NCBI RefSeq assembly: GCF_020171525.1
Contig: NZ_JAIVAI010000001.1
Span: forward strand, 248,001 to 312,000
Direction: 5' to 3'
Length of the DNA: 64,000 nt
DNA from: Halobacillus yeomjeoni
GTDB taxonomy: Bacteria; Bacillota; Bacilli; Bacillales; Halobacillaceae
The notes under the pieces were generated by a model. It searched no databases. It was not told where the DNA came from and was given only the letters and a program-made list of their open reading frames with translations. The position numbers were made by a program, and so were the translations under genes. Every line of letters begins with the position of its first letter. The first letter of the stretch is position 1. Below, one piece after another: positions 38,771-48,059 of this stretch.

Positions 38771-39052
38771 GGCTCTGTTATTGCTTGGTGTTGTTATTAC
38801 ACATGTGAGCTTATATCAGCTCTTTCGGTCCTGGGTTTTGTATGAGGCGGCCTTTTAGAATGACTCCCTTTCCGAGGGGTACCGTGAGCCTCCTCAGGTT
38901 GATGCCTTCCGGGGTCTCAGCGTTCCCCGCGGAAAGCGGACTGTTTTCCCTGCCATCCCATGCTCGGAGTAAATAAAGGATCGAATACCTAATTCCAGAC
39001 GGGGACTATTTAGTATTCGTTTAAAATATCAACAACAGACTATAACAGAGCC
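38771..39052. mobile_element. MITE-like element with ISL3-type ends
   Basis: Non-coding 282-bp element filling the dnaJ-prmA gap. Ends are inverted repeats: GGCTCTGTTAT (38771-38781) and ATAACAGAGCC (39042-39052), with partial identity continuing inward to about 28 bp (TGTTG-TATT blocks). Flanks are TTCTTTTT (38763-38770) and TTCTTTTG (39053-39060), a 7-8 bp target duplication. Inside are a GC-rich imperfect inverted repeat (38861-38879 with 38923-38942) and a stem-loop CGAATACCTAA / TTAGTATTCG (about 38983-39020). No transposase is encoded. The GGCTCT end and 8-bp duplication suggest mobilisation by an ISL3-family transposase (inference). Confidence 0.75.
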
Positions 39053-39093
39053 TTCTTTTGATATGAAAAACAGAAAAAATGGAGTTGATCACA

Positions 39094-40032
39094 ATGAAAT
39101 GGTCTGAAATCTGTATCCATACTACAAACGAAGCAGTAGAACCGGTTTCCAACGTATTACATGAATCAGGGGCAAGTGGAGTAGTCATAGAGGACCCGAA
39201 AGACTTGGAAAGAGAAACAGCTCCTCTTGGTGAGATTTATGAATTAAATCCAGAAGATTATCCGGAAGAAGGAGTCTATGTAAAAGCATACCTTCCTGTA
39301 AACAGTTTTTTAGCTGAAACAATTGATGAAATCAAACAATCCATAAACAATTTGAGAACTTATGATATCGATATTGGCAGAAATGATGTAACCATAAGTG
39401 AAATCAATGAAGAAGACTGGGCGACAGCATGGAAGAAGTATTATAAGCCGGTCAAGATTTCTGAAAAAATCACTATTATTCCGACCTGGGAAGAATATAC
39501 TCCTGTTTCAAGTGATGAAATCATCATAGAAATGGACCCGGGAATGGCGTTCGGGACAGGTACGCATCCAACAACCGTTTTGAGTATACAGGCGTTGGAA
39601 CAATACTTAGAAAAAGATGATCTCGTCTTGGATGTGGGTACAGGGTCAGGAATCTTGAGTGTTGCAGCTGTATTACTCGGCGCCCGTCATGCCCATGCTT
39701 ACGATTTAGATGATATTGCAGTGAAAAGTTCTCAAATTAACGCAGAGTTGAATGGTGTTGAAAACCAGGTAACTTCGAAGTTGAATGATTTGCTGGATGG
39801 AGTAGATATGGAGGCTGACTTGATCGTATCTAATATTCTTGCAGAAATCATCGTTCAATTTACTGGTGATGCTTATCGAGTTGTAAAGCCAGGCGGTTAT
39901 TTCATTACTTCTGGAATTATATCCGGTAAGAAAGAAGAAGTTCGTGACCGCTTGAAAGACTCCGGCTTTGAAATCGTCGAAACAAATCGGATGGAAGATT
40001 GGGTAAGCATCATTGCAAGAAAGCCGGAATAA
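39094..40032 (+). CDS. prmA: Ribosomal protein L11 methyltransferase
   Basis: SAM-dependent methyltransferase that trimethylates L11, 312 residues. N-terminal substrate domain (MKWSEICIHTTNEAVEPV), then motif I VLDVGTGSGILSVAA near residue 180, the GMAFGTGTHPTT loop and ADLIVSNILAEII. GGAG at 39081-39084 supports the ATG at 39094. Originally part of the dnaK operon; now separated from dnaJ by the inserted element. Confidence 0.96.
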   Translation: MKWSEICIHTTNEAVEPVSNVLHESGASGVVIEDPKDLERETAPLGEIYELNPEDYPEEGVYVKAYLPVNSFLAETIDEIKQSINNLRTYDIDIGRNDVTISEINEEDWATAWKKYYKPVKISEKITIIPTWEEYTPVSSDEIIIEMDPGMAFGTGTHPTTVLSIQALEQYLEKDDLVLDVGTGSGILSVAAVLLGARHAHAYDLDDIAVKSSQINAELNGVENQVTSKLNDLLDGVDMEADLIVSNILAEIIVQFTGDAYRVVKPGGYFITSGIISGKKEEVRDRLKDSGFEIVETNRMEDWVSIIARKPE

Positions 40033-40045
40033 AAGGTGAACACCA

Positions 40046-40801
40046 ATGCAAAGGTATTTTATTGAGTTAGATAATTGGAAAGAAAATAGTATTTTGATCA
40101 CTGGTGATGATGTTCATCATATAGCTCGTGTCATGCGTATGACGGAAGGTGATGAACTCGTCTGTGTCCATCCATCAATGGGAGCTGCCGTATGTGAAAT
40201 AAAAGAGGTTCGTGGTGACCAAGTCCGTTGTGAAATAGTGGAATGGGAACATGAAGACCGGGAAATGCCTGTTAAAGTAACCATTGTGCAAAGTCTTGGT
40301 AAAGGGGATAAAATGGAACAAGTTGTCCAAAAAGGAACAGAATTGGGCGCAAATCAATTTATATCCTTCCAAGCGAAGCGCTCTGTGGTGAAGTGGGATG
40401 AGAAAAAAGCTTCAAAAAAACTTCAGAGACTGGAAAAAATCGCTAAAGAAGCAAGTGAACAATCTGAACGCAGCCATATTCCTCAGGTTCAGCATGCTTC
40501 TTCTTTACAAGAAATTCTGGAAACAGCAAAAGACTATACGCTTTGCTTAATTGCTTATGAGGATGAAGCAAGGCAGAATTCCTGCCAGACCCTCGCAAGA
40601 GAACTGCAGAAGGTTCGTGATGGGGATGAGATTCTTATCATTTTTGGACCTGAGGGGGGATTTGCAGACGAAGAAGTGGAAGAATTGAAGAATCACAATT
40701 TCTCTCCAGTTCGCCTTGGACCTAGAATTTTGAGGATGGAAACCGCTCCACTTTACTTTTTGTCCAGTCTTTCCTATCAATTGGAAGAAATGCCTGAATG
40801 A
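40046..40801 (+). CDS. rsmE: 16S rRNA m3U1498 methyltransferase RsmE
   Basis: SPOUT methyltransferase of 251 residues. N-terminal PUA-like domain (GDDVHHIARVMRMTEGDEL), then the knotted SAM site: QRSERSHIPQV-like segment, IFGPEGGFADEEVEEL and LGPRILRMETAPLYFLS. AAAGGTG before the ATG, 13 bp after prmA. Confidence 0.96.
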   Translation: MQRYFIELDNWKENSILITGDDVHHIARVMRMTEGDELVCVHPSMGAAVCEIKEVRGDQVRCEIVEWEHEDREMPVKVTIVQSLGKGDKMEQVVQKGTELGANQFISFQAKRSVVKWDEKKASKKLQRLEKIAKEASEQSERSHIPQVQHASSLQEILETAKDYTLCLIAYEDEARQNSCQTLARELQKVRDGDEILIIFGPEGGFADEEVEELKNHNFSPVRLGPRILRMETAPLYFLSSLSYQLEEMPE

Positions 40802-40827
40802 TAAACTAGTGTTTTATACAATTCCTG

Positions 40828-40836
40828 TGATACAAT
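40828..40836 (+). promoter_or_regulatory. deoC extended -10 promoter
   Basis: TGATACAAT at 40828-40836 (extended -10), 43 bp before the deoC ATG; no strong -35. Confidence 0.5.
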
Positions 40837-40879
40837 AGAGGTACGGACAACTTATACATTAGAAAGGTTGATAATAGAA

Positions 40880-41551
40880 ATGGAACAAAATTTAGCGAAA
40901 ATGATCGATCATACACAATTGAAGCCTGACACAGCAAAAGATAAAATCACTCAAATTTGTGAGGAAGCAAAAGAACACCAATTTGCTTCTGTATGTGTAA
41001 ATCCTCACTGGGTAACATACTGCCATGAACTACTGAAGGATACAGATGTGAAAGTTTGTACCGTCATCGGTTTCCCGCTTGGTGCTACTACAAAAGAAAC
41101 GAAAGCGTTCGAAACCCGCCAAGCGATTGAACAGGGAGCAACAGAAGTCGACATGGTCATCAATATTGGTGAATTGAAGTCTGGAAACACAGACTATGTC
41201 AAAGAAGATATTGAAACTGTAGTACGCGAAGCTCAAGACAAGGCTATTGTCAAAGTCATTATCGAGACTTCTCTGTTAAGTGAAGAAGAAAAAGTGACGG
41301 CTTGTGAACTTGCAAAAGCTGCAGGTGCAGACTTTGTCAAAACTTCCACAGGCTTTTCCGGCGGCGGAGCGACAGTTGAAGATATCAGCTTGATGCGTAA
41401 AACTGTAGGCCCTGAAATGGGTGTGAAAGCTTCCGGCGGCGTTAGAGATTACGAAGGTGCAAAAGCGATGATCGAAGCTGGAGCTACTCGTATCGGTGCA
41501 AGCTCAGGTATTGCAATCATCAAAGGTGAGCAAGGCACTTCTGATTATTAA
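40880..41551 (+). CDS. deoC: Deoxyribose-phosphate aldolase
   Basis: Class I aldolase in deoxynucleoside catabolism (deoxyribose-5-phosphate to acetaldehyde and glyceraldehyde-3-phosphate), 223 residues. Schiff-base Lys in [16 protein letters not shown] near residue 155, second Lys in [11 protein letters not shown], and DHTQLKPD at the N-terminus. AGAAAGG upstream; start ATG at 40880. In B. subtilis this locus has mtaB instead. Confidence 0.96.
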   Translation: MEQNLAKMIDHTQLKPDTAKDKITQICEEAKEHQFASVCVNPHWVTYCHELLKDTDVKVCTVIGFPLGATTKETKAFETRQAIEQGATEVDMVINIGELKSGNTDYVKEDIETVVREAQDKAIVKVIIETSLLSEEEKVTACELAKAAGADFVKTSTGFSGGGATVEDISLMRKTVGPEMGVKASGGVRDYEGAKAMIEAGATRIGASSGIAIIKGEQGTSDY

Positions 41552-41562
41552 TGGCTGAAATG

Positions 41563-41598
41563 ATGAACCATTCTTTGCGGGATGGTTCATTTTTTTTA
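41563..41598 (+). terminator. Terminator after deoC
   Basis: Stem ATGAACCAT (41563-41571) / ATGGTTCAT (41582-41590), then eight T. Confidence 0.9.
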
Positions 41599-41732
41599 GG
41601 GTGTTTGGTGTTTACTTCACTTCTTGAACTAAAAACATGTAGTGGATAAAAATTGAACTTTATCAGAGCCTTTGGTGAAACCAATCATATCTAACTTATT
41701 AATAATTCTGTTTTAAGAGGTCGATAAAAAAG

Positions 41733-41761
41733 TTGACCACACATCCACCATATAATATAAT
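41733..41761 (+). promoter_or_regulatory. rpsU promoter
   Basis: TTGACC (41733-41738), 17-bp spacer, TATAAT (41756-41761), about 67 bp before the rpsU start. An overlapping TATAAT lies at 41751. Confidence 0.75.
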
Positions 41762-41828
41762 TGGTGAAGGTATGGGGCCTTCCCATACGAGAGAAACAGT
41801 TTTTTTGCTTCGGAGGGAGGGAAATTGC

Positions 41829-42002
41829 ATGTCAAATACAACTCGCGTTCGTAAAAACGAGTCTCTTGAAGATGCTCTTCGTCGCTTTAAGCGCGGTGTA
41901 TCAAAAAGTGGTACATTAGCCGAATATCGTAAGCGTGAATATTACGATAAGCCTAGCGTACGCCGTAAGAAAAAGTCAGAGGCTGCTAGAAAGCGTAAGT
42001 AA
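41829..42002 (+). CDS. rpsU: 30S ribosomal protein S21
   Basis: Very basic protein of 57 residues: [20 protein letters not shown], then [36 protein letters not shown] upstream of the ATG. Paired with yqeY as in B. subtilis. Confidence 0.98.
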   Translation: MSNTTRVRKNESLEDALRRFKRGVSKSGTLAEYRKREYYDKPSVRRKKKSEAARKRK

Positions 42003-42020
42003 TTGAAGAGGGTGTTTTAA

Positions 42021-42467
42021 TTGACTATTACAGAGCGTCTGACCCAGGATATGAAACTGGCGATGAAAGCGCGGGATAAAGAAAAATTATCCACGATTCG
42101 TATGGTCAGAGCTTCATTTCAAAATGAAGCGATAAAACTGGGAAAAGACTCATTATCTGAAGAAGAAGAAATGACTGTTTTATCTCGTGAGGTAAAGCAG
42201 AGAAAAGATTCCCTCCAAGAATTCAAAGAGGCTGGACGCGAAGATCTTGTAGAAGGGCTCAATCGCGAATTAGAGATTTTACAAGTATATATGCCGAAAC
42301 AGCTGACAGATGAAGAACTTGAAGAAATCGTTCAAAATACGATTACAGAAGTAGGAGCAACTTCTAAAGCTGACATGGGAAAAGTCATGAGTGCGATCAT
42401 GCCCAAAGTTAAAGGGAAAGCCGATGGCTCCAAGGTCAATAAGGTTGTTCTACAGCAATTATCTTAA
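42021..42467 (+). CDS. yqeY: GatB/YqeY domain protein
   Basis: Cytoplasmic protein of 148 residues with the GatB C-terminal (tRNA-binding tail) fold; exact role unknown. Signature: [46 protein letters not shown] and [17 protein letters not shown]. Starts with TTG at 42021 behind GAGGGTG. Confidence 0.95.
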   Translation: MTITERLTQDMKLAMKARDKEKLSTIRMVRASFQNEAIKLGKDSLSEEEEMTVLSREVKQRKDSLQEFKEAGREDLVEGLNRELEILQVYMPKQLTDEELEEIVQNTITEVGATSKADMGKVMSAIMPKVKGKADGSKVNKVVLQQLS

Positions 42468-42471
42468 GTTT

Positions 42472-42505
42472 AAAGACCTCTCTTATTGTAAGAGAGGTCT
42501 TTTTA
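42472..42505 (+). terminator. Terminator after yqeY
   Basis: Near-perfect 14-bp stem AAAGACCTCTCTTA / TAAGAGAGGTCTTT with T-run. Confidence 0.94.
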
Positions 42506-42625
42506 TATTCAGGCTGGATTAAGAAGAATGTTGTGTGACCTGCATTTTTTTTGAAACTTAAATGGCATACATAACGTATATGTACTATTCCATGGAAAGA
42601 ATACGGATAGGAGGTGTTGTTCTTG

Positions 42626-43978
42626 ATGTCTCAAAAACGTCCTTATTCGCTGTTTCTTTTGTTGGTGCTCTTAAGCTTCTCCCTTTTTCAGGCATGGGAT
42701 TCTGTAAAAGCTGAAGGGGAAGGCGATCAAGTATACATCATACCTGTGAAGAAAACAGTGGAACAAGGGATGGCGGCTTTTTTAAAGCGAACTACAGATG
42801 AAGCTTTTGAAAATGGAGCGGATCATATCATTTTTGAAATTGATACTCCAGGGGGCCGTGTCGACGCTGCCAATGATATTGGGGAAATTTTTCAGGATCT
42901 GGACATACCCAATACAGCGTTCATTACCAGCCGTGCTTATTCAGCCGGGTCCTATATCGCGTTGAATGCAGATCAGATATACATGAAACCGCAAGCGACG
43001 ATGGGGGCATCTGGTGTCATCAACTCGGATGGGACGGCAGCTGATAAAAAAGCACAATCAGCTTGGATTTCTGCAATGGTTGCAGCCGCTGAATCGAATG
43101 GCCGTGATCCATTGTATGCCCGTGCCATGGCAGACAGTAGTGTGGATTTACCGAAATACAATGCTGGAAAGGGTAAATTCCTTACTTTGGGTCCCAGAGA
43201 AGCTGAAGAAGTCGGATATGCAGAAGGGATTGTCGAAGACCGGACCGAATTACTTAACGAGCTGAATTTATCAGGAGCGACCATCGTCGAAACAAGCCCG
43301 ACACTTGCAGAAAACTTGGCGCGATTCTTAACAGACCCGGTAGTTATACCGATATTACTTTCGATAGCCAGTTTAGGCTTAGTGGTCGAACTCTACTCTC
43401 CGGGTTTTGGAATTCCGGGAATTATGGGTCTGCTGTCGCTCGTGCTCTTTTTCTATGGCCATATAGTCGCCGGGCTAGCTGGATATGAAGCAATCATACT
43501 CCTGGTCCTCGGCATCGCTCTGATCATAGCCGAATTGTTCCTGCCTGGAGGAATAGCCGGTATTGCAGGGATTGTAGCGATTGTATCTTCATTGATGCTT
43601 TCATCTGCAGATATGGGGCATATGGCGTTAAGTATTGGAATTTCATTGATAGTTACGATTATTGTTTCCATCATCCTGTTCAAAACGCTGGGCATGGAAA
43701 AAGGCTTTTTCCGTCATATCATTTTGAATGATGCTACTTCTACGGAAAAGGGGTATGTTTCTTCCGCTTCGCGGTTGGAACTGATAGGAATGGTTGGAAA
43801 GACTTTGACTCCGCTTCGCCCTGCAGGCACAGCCGAATTTGATGGAGAGCGTTTAGATGTTGTAACCGAAGGGAACTTCATCGCCGCCAACCAGCGAGTC
43901 AAAGTATTGAAGACAGAAGGGTCACGAATTGTTGTCAGAGAGTTCCACGAGGAACAAAATGAGGAGGAGAAAGAATGA
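42626..43978 (+). CDS. NfeD family membrane serine protease (YqeZ-like)
   Basis: Long NfeD protein of 450 residues: signal sequence (about 1-28), ClpP-like protease domain ([36 protein letters not shown] with the candidate catalytic Ser; MGASGVIN), a block of membrane helices (about 230-360) and a C-terminal OB-fold NfeD domain. AGGAGG at 42609-42614 suits TTG 42623 or ATG 42626. Overlaps floA by ATGA. In B. subtilis the yqeZ-floA-yqfB operon acts in envelope stress and membrane organisation. Confidence 0.93.
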   Translation: MSQKRPYSLFLLLVLLSFSLFQAWDSVKAEGEGDQVYIIPVKKTVEQGMAAFLKRTTDEAFENGADHIIFEIDTPGGRVDAANDIGEIFQDLDIPNTAFITSRAYSAGSYIALNADQIYMKPQATMGASGVINSDGTAADKKAQSAWISAMVAAAESNGRDPLYARAMADSSVDLPKYNAGKGKFLTLGPREAEEVGYAEGIVEDRTELLNELNLSGATIVETSPTLAENLARFLTDPVVIPILLSIASLGLVVELYSPGFGIPGIMGLLSLVLFFYGHIVAGLAGYEAIILLVLGIALIIAELFLPGGIAGIAGIVAIVSSLMLSSADMGHMALSIGISLIVTIIVSIILFKTLGMEKGFFRHIILNDATSTEKGYVSSASRLELIGMVGKTLTPLRPAGTAEFDGERLDVVTEGNFIAANQRVKVLKTEGSRIVVREFHEEQNEEEKE

Positions 43979-44967
43979 CATTACAAGAACTTATGCCACT
44001 GATTATCGTCGGTGTCATCATTATCGTATTAGCTGTTTTATTTACATTCATACCAGTTATGCTATGGATCAGCGCTTTAGCTGCAGGAGTGAAAATCAAC
44101 ATCTTCACTCTGGTTGGAATGCGTCTTCGTCGAGTCATACCGTCAAGAGTCATCAATCCGTTGATTAAAGCTCATAAAGCCGGAGTCAATGTGAACACGA
44201 ACCAATTAGAAAGCCATTACCTTGCAGGTGGTAACGTCGACCGTGTAGTCAATGCGTTGATTGCCGCACAAAGAGCGAATATTGAGCTCAGCTTTGAACG
44301 TGCAGCAGCTATCGATTTAGCTGGTCGTGATGTCTTAGAAGCGGTACAAATGAGTGTAAACCCTAAAGTGATTGAAACACCATTCATTGCCGGTGTAGCT
44401 ATGGATGGGATCGAAGTGAAAGCGAAAGCACGGATTACCGTACGTGCAAACATCGACCGCCTTGTCGGTGGTGCAGGGGAAGACACGGTCATCGCACGTG
44501 TTGGTGAAGGAATCGTATCTACGATTGGTTCCAGTGAAAACCATAATAAAGTCTTAGAAAACCCAGACTTGATTTCACAAAATGTATTAGGAAAAGGTTT
44601 GGATGCAGGTACGGCATTTGAGATTCTGTCCATCGATATTGCTGATATCGATATTGGTAAGAACATCGGAGCTATCCTACAGACAGACCAAGCGGAAGCG
44701 GACAAGAATATTGCACAGGCGAAAGCGGAAGAACGTCGTGCGATGGCTATTGCAGAAGAACAGGAAATGCGTGCCCGCGTCCAGGAGATGCAGGCGAAAG
44801 TTGTGGAAGCAGAGGCTCAAGTTCCACAAGCCCTTGCAGAAGCTTTGCGTTCAGGAAAAATGGGTGTTATGGATTATATGAATTATCAGAACATCAATGC
44901 CGACACAGATATGAGAAATACGCTGGGTAAAATGTCCGGCGAAGACTCAGAAGGTGAAGAAAGTTAA
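43975..44967 (+). CDS. floA: Flotillin-like protein FloA
   Basis: Membrane scaffold of functional microdomains, 330 residues. N-terminal hydrophobic hairpin (about 8-40), SPFH/band-7 domain ([28 protein letters not shown]), then a coiled-coil region rich in Ala/Glu repeats ([22 protein letters not shown]). Start overlaps the NfeD gene's stop, implying coupled synthesis. Confidence 0.97.
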   Translation: MTLQELMPLIIVGVIIIVLAVLFTFIPVMLWISALAAGVKINIFTLVGMRLRRVIPSRVINPLIKAHKAGVNVNTNQLESHYLAGGNVDRVVNALIAAQRANIELSFERAAAIDLAGRDVLEAVQMSVNPKVIETPFIAGVAMDGIEVKAKARITVRANIDRLVGGAGEDTVIARVGEGIVSTIGSSENHNKVLENPDLISQNVLGKGLDAGTAFEILSIDIADIDIGKNIGAILQTDQAEADKNIAQAKAEERRAMAIAEEQEMRARVQEMQAKVVEAEAQVPQALAEALRSGKMGVMDYMNYQNINADTDMRNTLGKMSGEDSEGEES

Positions 44968-44995
44968 TCCCTTTACCTAACAAAGGAGAATAATC

Positions 44996-45520
44996 ATGGG
45001 AGAACTTTTCGATCTAATATTCAGTAACTTTTTGATTGTAGCGGCTATTATTGGAGGTATCATCAGTTGGTTCAGGGGGATGTCGAAGGAGCGTGAGGCT
45101 GAACAGCCAAATAGACGCCCTTCTCCCCCAACTCCTTCAGCTTCTTCCACTCCTGAAAGAGAAGAGCGTCCTGTCGAGCGTTCCATAGGGGACGCTATGC
45201 AGTCAGGGCAGGATAGAATCAATGATTATTATGAAGAAAAACGGAAGCGGTTGGAGGAAGTTTCTGATCGGGAAAATGGAATTGGTTCTTCAGCCGAGGA
45301 TACTTTCTCTTACGAAACACCGAATAAACCTATTCATACAAGTAGTCACTCCAAAAATAAAAAACAAACAAAAAGTCGAAAGAAATCAACAGATGAATTA
45401 GAAATGATTGATTTCAAACAACTGAATAAAAAGAGACTCAGGGAAGGGATTATCATGTCTGAGGTATTAGGTTCACCAAGAGCTTACAGACCTCATCAGT
45501 CCCATCCGAGAAAAAGATAA
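44996..45520 (+). CDS. Unrecognised single-pass protein in floA operon
   Basis: I do not recognise this 174-residue protein. An N-terminal membrane helix (about 5-26, LFDLIFSNFLIVAAIIGGII) is followed by a Pro/Ser/Glu-rich tether, a charged helical stretch (YYEEKRKRLEEVSDR), a Lys/Ser-rich linker and a conserved-looking C-terminal segment IDFKQLNKKRLREGIIMSEVLGSPRAYRPH. AAAGGAG precedes the ATG. It lies 28 bp after floA where B. subtilis has the shorter yqfB, and a strong terminator follows, so it is the last gene of the nfeD-floA operon. A microdomain partner is possible (inference). Confidence 0.85.
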   Translation: MGELFDLIFSNFLIVAAIIGGIISWFRGMSKEREAEQPNRRPSPPTPSASSTPEREERPVERSIGDAMQSGQDRINDYYEEKRKRLEEVSDRENGIGSSAEDTFSYETPNKPIHTSSHSKNKKQTKSRKKSTDELEMIDFKQLNKKRLREGIIMSEVLGSPRAYRPHQSHPRKR

Positions 45521-45522
45521 TT

Positions 45523-45562
45523 AAAACGCACGAATTGTAGTGATACAATTCGTGCGTTTTTC
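45523..45562. terminator. Terminator before yqfC
   Basis: Perfect 17-bp stem AAAACGCACGAATTGTA / TACAATTCGTGCGTTTT with GTGA loop; one of the strongest in the window. Confidence 0.95.
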
Positions 45563-45591
45563 GTATAAATGAAAAGAGAGGAGGAGATCGA

Positions 45592-45876
45592 ATGTCAAAA
45601 TTGCAGAAGCAAATCCGAACTTTGGTTGGACGTTACTTCGATTTACCTTCTGATGTCGTATTGGACTTACCTAGAATAACAACAATTGGTTCTGTCCATT
45701 TTTACATAGAAAATCATACCGGTCTTTTACATTTTTCAGATCGTGAGATTAAGATTCAGTATAAACAAGGACATGTACGGATACGAGGAAAAGAATTAGT
45801 TGTGAAAACGATGCTTAAAGAAGAGCTGCTGCTGGAAGGGGAATTGCAATCGGTTGAATTCTTTCCAGATTCTTAA
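45592..45876 (+). CDS. yqfC: Sporulation protein YqfC
   Basis: YabP/YqfC family protein of 94 residues, made in the mother cell under sigma E in B. subtilis. Core: LPSDVVLDLPRITTIGSVHFYIENHTGLLHF and VRIRGKELVVKTM-type sheets. GAGGAGG before the ATG. Precedes yqfD by 14 bp, as expected. Confidence 0.93.
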   Translation: MSKLQKQIRTLVGRYFDLPSDVVLDLPRITTIGSVHFYIENHTGLLHFSDREIKIQYKQGHVRIRGKELVVKTMLKEELLLEGELQSVEFFPDS

Positions 45877-45890
45877 AGGAGGGATGAGGA

Positions 45891-47072
45891 ATGGGAAATC
45901 AACACGACTTTTTTAAGGGAACGATGAAAATCCGCGTTTCTGGAAAGCTTATAGCTCCTTTTTTACAAGCATGTACGAAAAGGGGTTGTATGATATCGAA
46001 TATATCATGGGTACGCGAAGACGAAATATTAATGACAATTCGATTAAACGAATGGACAACCATCCGTAAACTCAGAAAAAAGTATAGGTGTAAAGTTTTT
46101 ATCCTTGAAGGAAAAGGTATGCCTTTCATACAAAAGCGTATGTTTCAACGGACATCCCTCCTCATGGCATTTTTTATCGCAGTGATATTTATTTTCCTAT
46201 TAGCGAATACCTTATGGTCTATTCGTGTTGAAGGCCTTACACCGGAACTGCAGGCCAATGTTGAACAGAAATTAAAGAGTTATGGGGTGTATCCAGGAAG
46301 ACTGACATTTGGAATGAATGATCCGAATGAAATCCAGACCAAACTGTTAGACGACCTTCCTGACTTGCTGTGGATAGGGGTAAATAAAAGAGGGACGAGT
46401 TATCACTTATATGGTGTAGAGAAGATCAGGCACGATACAGATCTTGACCTGAAGCCGGCTGATTTAGTTGCCCAAAAAAAGGGGATGATTGTCAAGACTT
46501 TCATCACCCAAGGGCGTCCTCTTGTTGAAGTCAATCAAATTGTGAAAAAAGGACAACGGCTTGCCGCCGGTCAATTGGTGGAAGATGAAGATATTTATGT
46601 GCATGCAGAAGGTGAAGTGGTTGCAGAAACATGGTACAAAGTTGAACAGAATCTTCCATTGCAACAGGTCATTGAATTGACGGATGGGACGATGTCGAAA
46701 GAATATCGGTTGCGAATTGGACAAATGAAACTTCCGTTATGGGGGTGGTGGGGTGAATCTAAGAAGGACTTAAGGGAAGAAGAAACAACCAAAAAAATGA
46801 GTGTCCTGGGATGGAATCTTCCTGTACAAATCCAGGTTTCAACTTTCTATCAGATCGATCACAGCACCATGAAATTATCCCGGGAAAAATTGCAGAGACT
46901 AGGTATAGATACTGGTCGTCAAAGTCTTAAGCAGACCCTGGAGGCTGACGCAGAAATAATGAATGAAAAAGTTTTGCACCAGCGTAGCGAGAATGGTAAA
47001 GTTAAATTAATCCTTTTATTTAAGGTTCATGAGAATATCGCAATGACCAAGTATATAAGTCAAGGAGATTGA
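45891..47072 (+). CDS. yqfD: Sporulation protein YqfD
   Basis: Stage IV sporulation protein of 393 residues. Cytoplasmic N-terminal domain (KIRVSGKLIAPFLQACTKRGCMI), one membrane helix (about 85-105), and an extracytoplasmic domain with GVNKRGTSYHLYGVEK and DIYVHAEGEVVAETWYKVE. Second gene of the yqfC-yqfD pair; phoH follows 2 bp after the stop. Confidence 0.93.
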   Translation: MGNQHDFFKGTMKIRVSGKLIAPFLQACTKRGCMISNISWVREDEILMTIRLNEWTTIRKLRKKYRCKVFILEGKGMPFIQKRMFQRTSLLMAFFIAVIFIFLLANTLWSIRVEGLTPELQANVEQKLKSYGVYPGRLTFGMNDPNEIQTKLLDDLPDLLWIGVNKRGTSYHLYGVEKIRHDTDLDLKPADLVAQKKGMIVKTFITQGRPLVEVNQIVKKGQRLAAGQLVEDEDIYVHAEGEVVAETWYKVEQNLPLQQVIELTDGTMSKEYRLRIGQMKLPLWGWWGESKKDLREEETTKKMSVLGWNLPVQIQVSTFYQIDHSTMKLSREKLQRLGIDTGRQSLKQTLEADAEIMNEKVLHQRSENGKVKLILLFKVHENIAMTKYISQGD

Positions 47073-47074
47073 AT

Positions 47075-48037
47075 ATGCCAGAAGATTTGAAGACGATGGA
47101 CATACAATTGGATAATACGACGGAAGCGCTTGCGCTTTTCGGTACAGAAGATAGAAACTTGAAACAAATTGAAGAACAATTACAAGTGACCATCATATCC
47201 CGCGGTGAAAACGTGAGAGTATCCGGTCAACCTGAACATGTGAAGTTGGTAGAGGATATTCTGCTTTCTGTACTCGCAATTATACGTAAAGGATTGACGA
47301 TTACTGAAAGAGATATCGTTTATGCTGTTGAATTAGCTAAAAAAGGTAAAATCAATCAATTTGAAGCTTTATTCGAAGACGAAATTACGCGGAATACCAA
47401 AGGCAAATCGATCAGGGTCAAAACGTTAGGTCAGAGAAATTATGTTTCTGCTATAAAAAACAATGACCTTGTTTTCGGCATTGGACCTGCAGGAACTGGA
47501 AAGACATACCTGGCTGTTATCATGGCGGTCAATGCTTTGAAAAATGGTGATGTCAAACGGATCATTTTGACTCGTCCTGCAGTTGAGGCAGGAGAAAGCC
47601 TTGGGTTTCTTCCTGGCGACTTGAAAGAAAAAGTCGATCCATACCTGCGTCCACTATACGATTCTCTGCATGACGTGTTTGGTGCCGAACATACAGCACG
47701 TCTCATTGATCGTGGCACAATTGAAATTGCTCCCCTTGCGTACATGCGGGGTAGAACCCTCGATGACGCTTTTGCCATTCTGGACGAAGCTCAAAACACG
47801 ACACCTGAGCAAATGAAGATGTTCCTGACACGTCTAGGATTCGGTTCTAAAATGATCATTACTGGAGATATTACACAAGTGGACCTGCCTAAAGGTGTGA
47901 AGTCTGGATTACGAGTGGCCCAAGAACGCTTGAAAGATGTAAAGGGTTCTGCCATCATACACCTTGACCAGACTGATGTAGTACGCCACCCGCTTGTGCA
48001 AAGGATCATTCATGCTTATGAAGGTGAACAGTCTTAA
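47075..48037 (+). CDS. phoH: PhoH-like ATPase
   Basis: Cytoplasmic P-loop ATPase of 320 residues, PhoH family, role in RNA metabolism suspected. N-terminal KH-like region, then Walker A GPAGTGKTYLA near residue 132, Walker B FAILDEAQNTTPEQ and ITGDITQVDLP. AAGGAGA at 47062-47068 favours ATG 47075. In B. subtilis pgpH follows; here it is missing. Confidence 0.96.
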   Translation: MPEDLKTMDIQLDNTTEALALFGTEDRNLKQIEEQLQVTIISRGENVRVSGQPEHVKLVEDILLSVLAIIRKGLTITERDIVYAVELAKKGKINQFEALFEDEITRNTKGKSIRVKTLGQRNYVSAIKNNDLVFGIGPAGTGKTYLAVIMAVNALKNGDVKRIILTRPAVEAGESLGFLPGDLKEKVDPYLRPLYDSLHDVFGAEHTARLIDRGTIEIAPLAYMRGRTLDDAFAILDEAQNTTPEQMKMFLTRLGFGSKMIITGDITQVDLPKGVKSGLRVAQERLKDVKGSAIIHLDQTDVVRHPLVQRIIHAYEGEQS

Positions 48038-48059
48038 GGCCCATTCTGTGGGTCTTATT
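48036..48059 (+). terminator. Weak hairpin after phoH
   Basis: GGCCCAT / TGGGTCTT stem with 4-nt loop and a broken T-tract; overlaps the phoH stop. It may mark an operon break where pgpH would have been. Confidence 0.45.

Noticed and set aside
38845-38960. GC-rich stretch after dnaJ as a tRNA, rRNA fragment or riboswitch
   Set aside because: No cloverleaf or conserved RNA motif; better explained as the centre of the MITE-like element.
44217-44705. 162-codon antisense frame in floA
   Set aside because: Shadow of the conserved SPFH coding sequence, no ribosome site.
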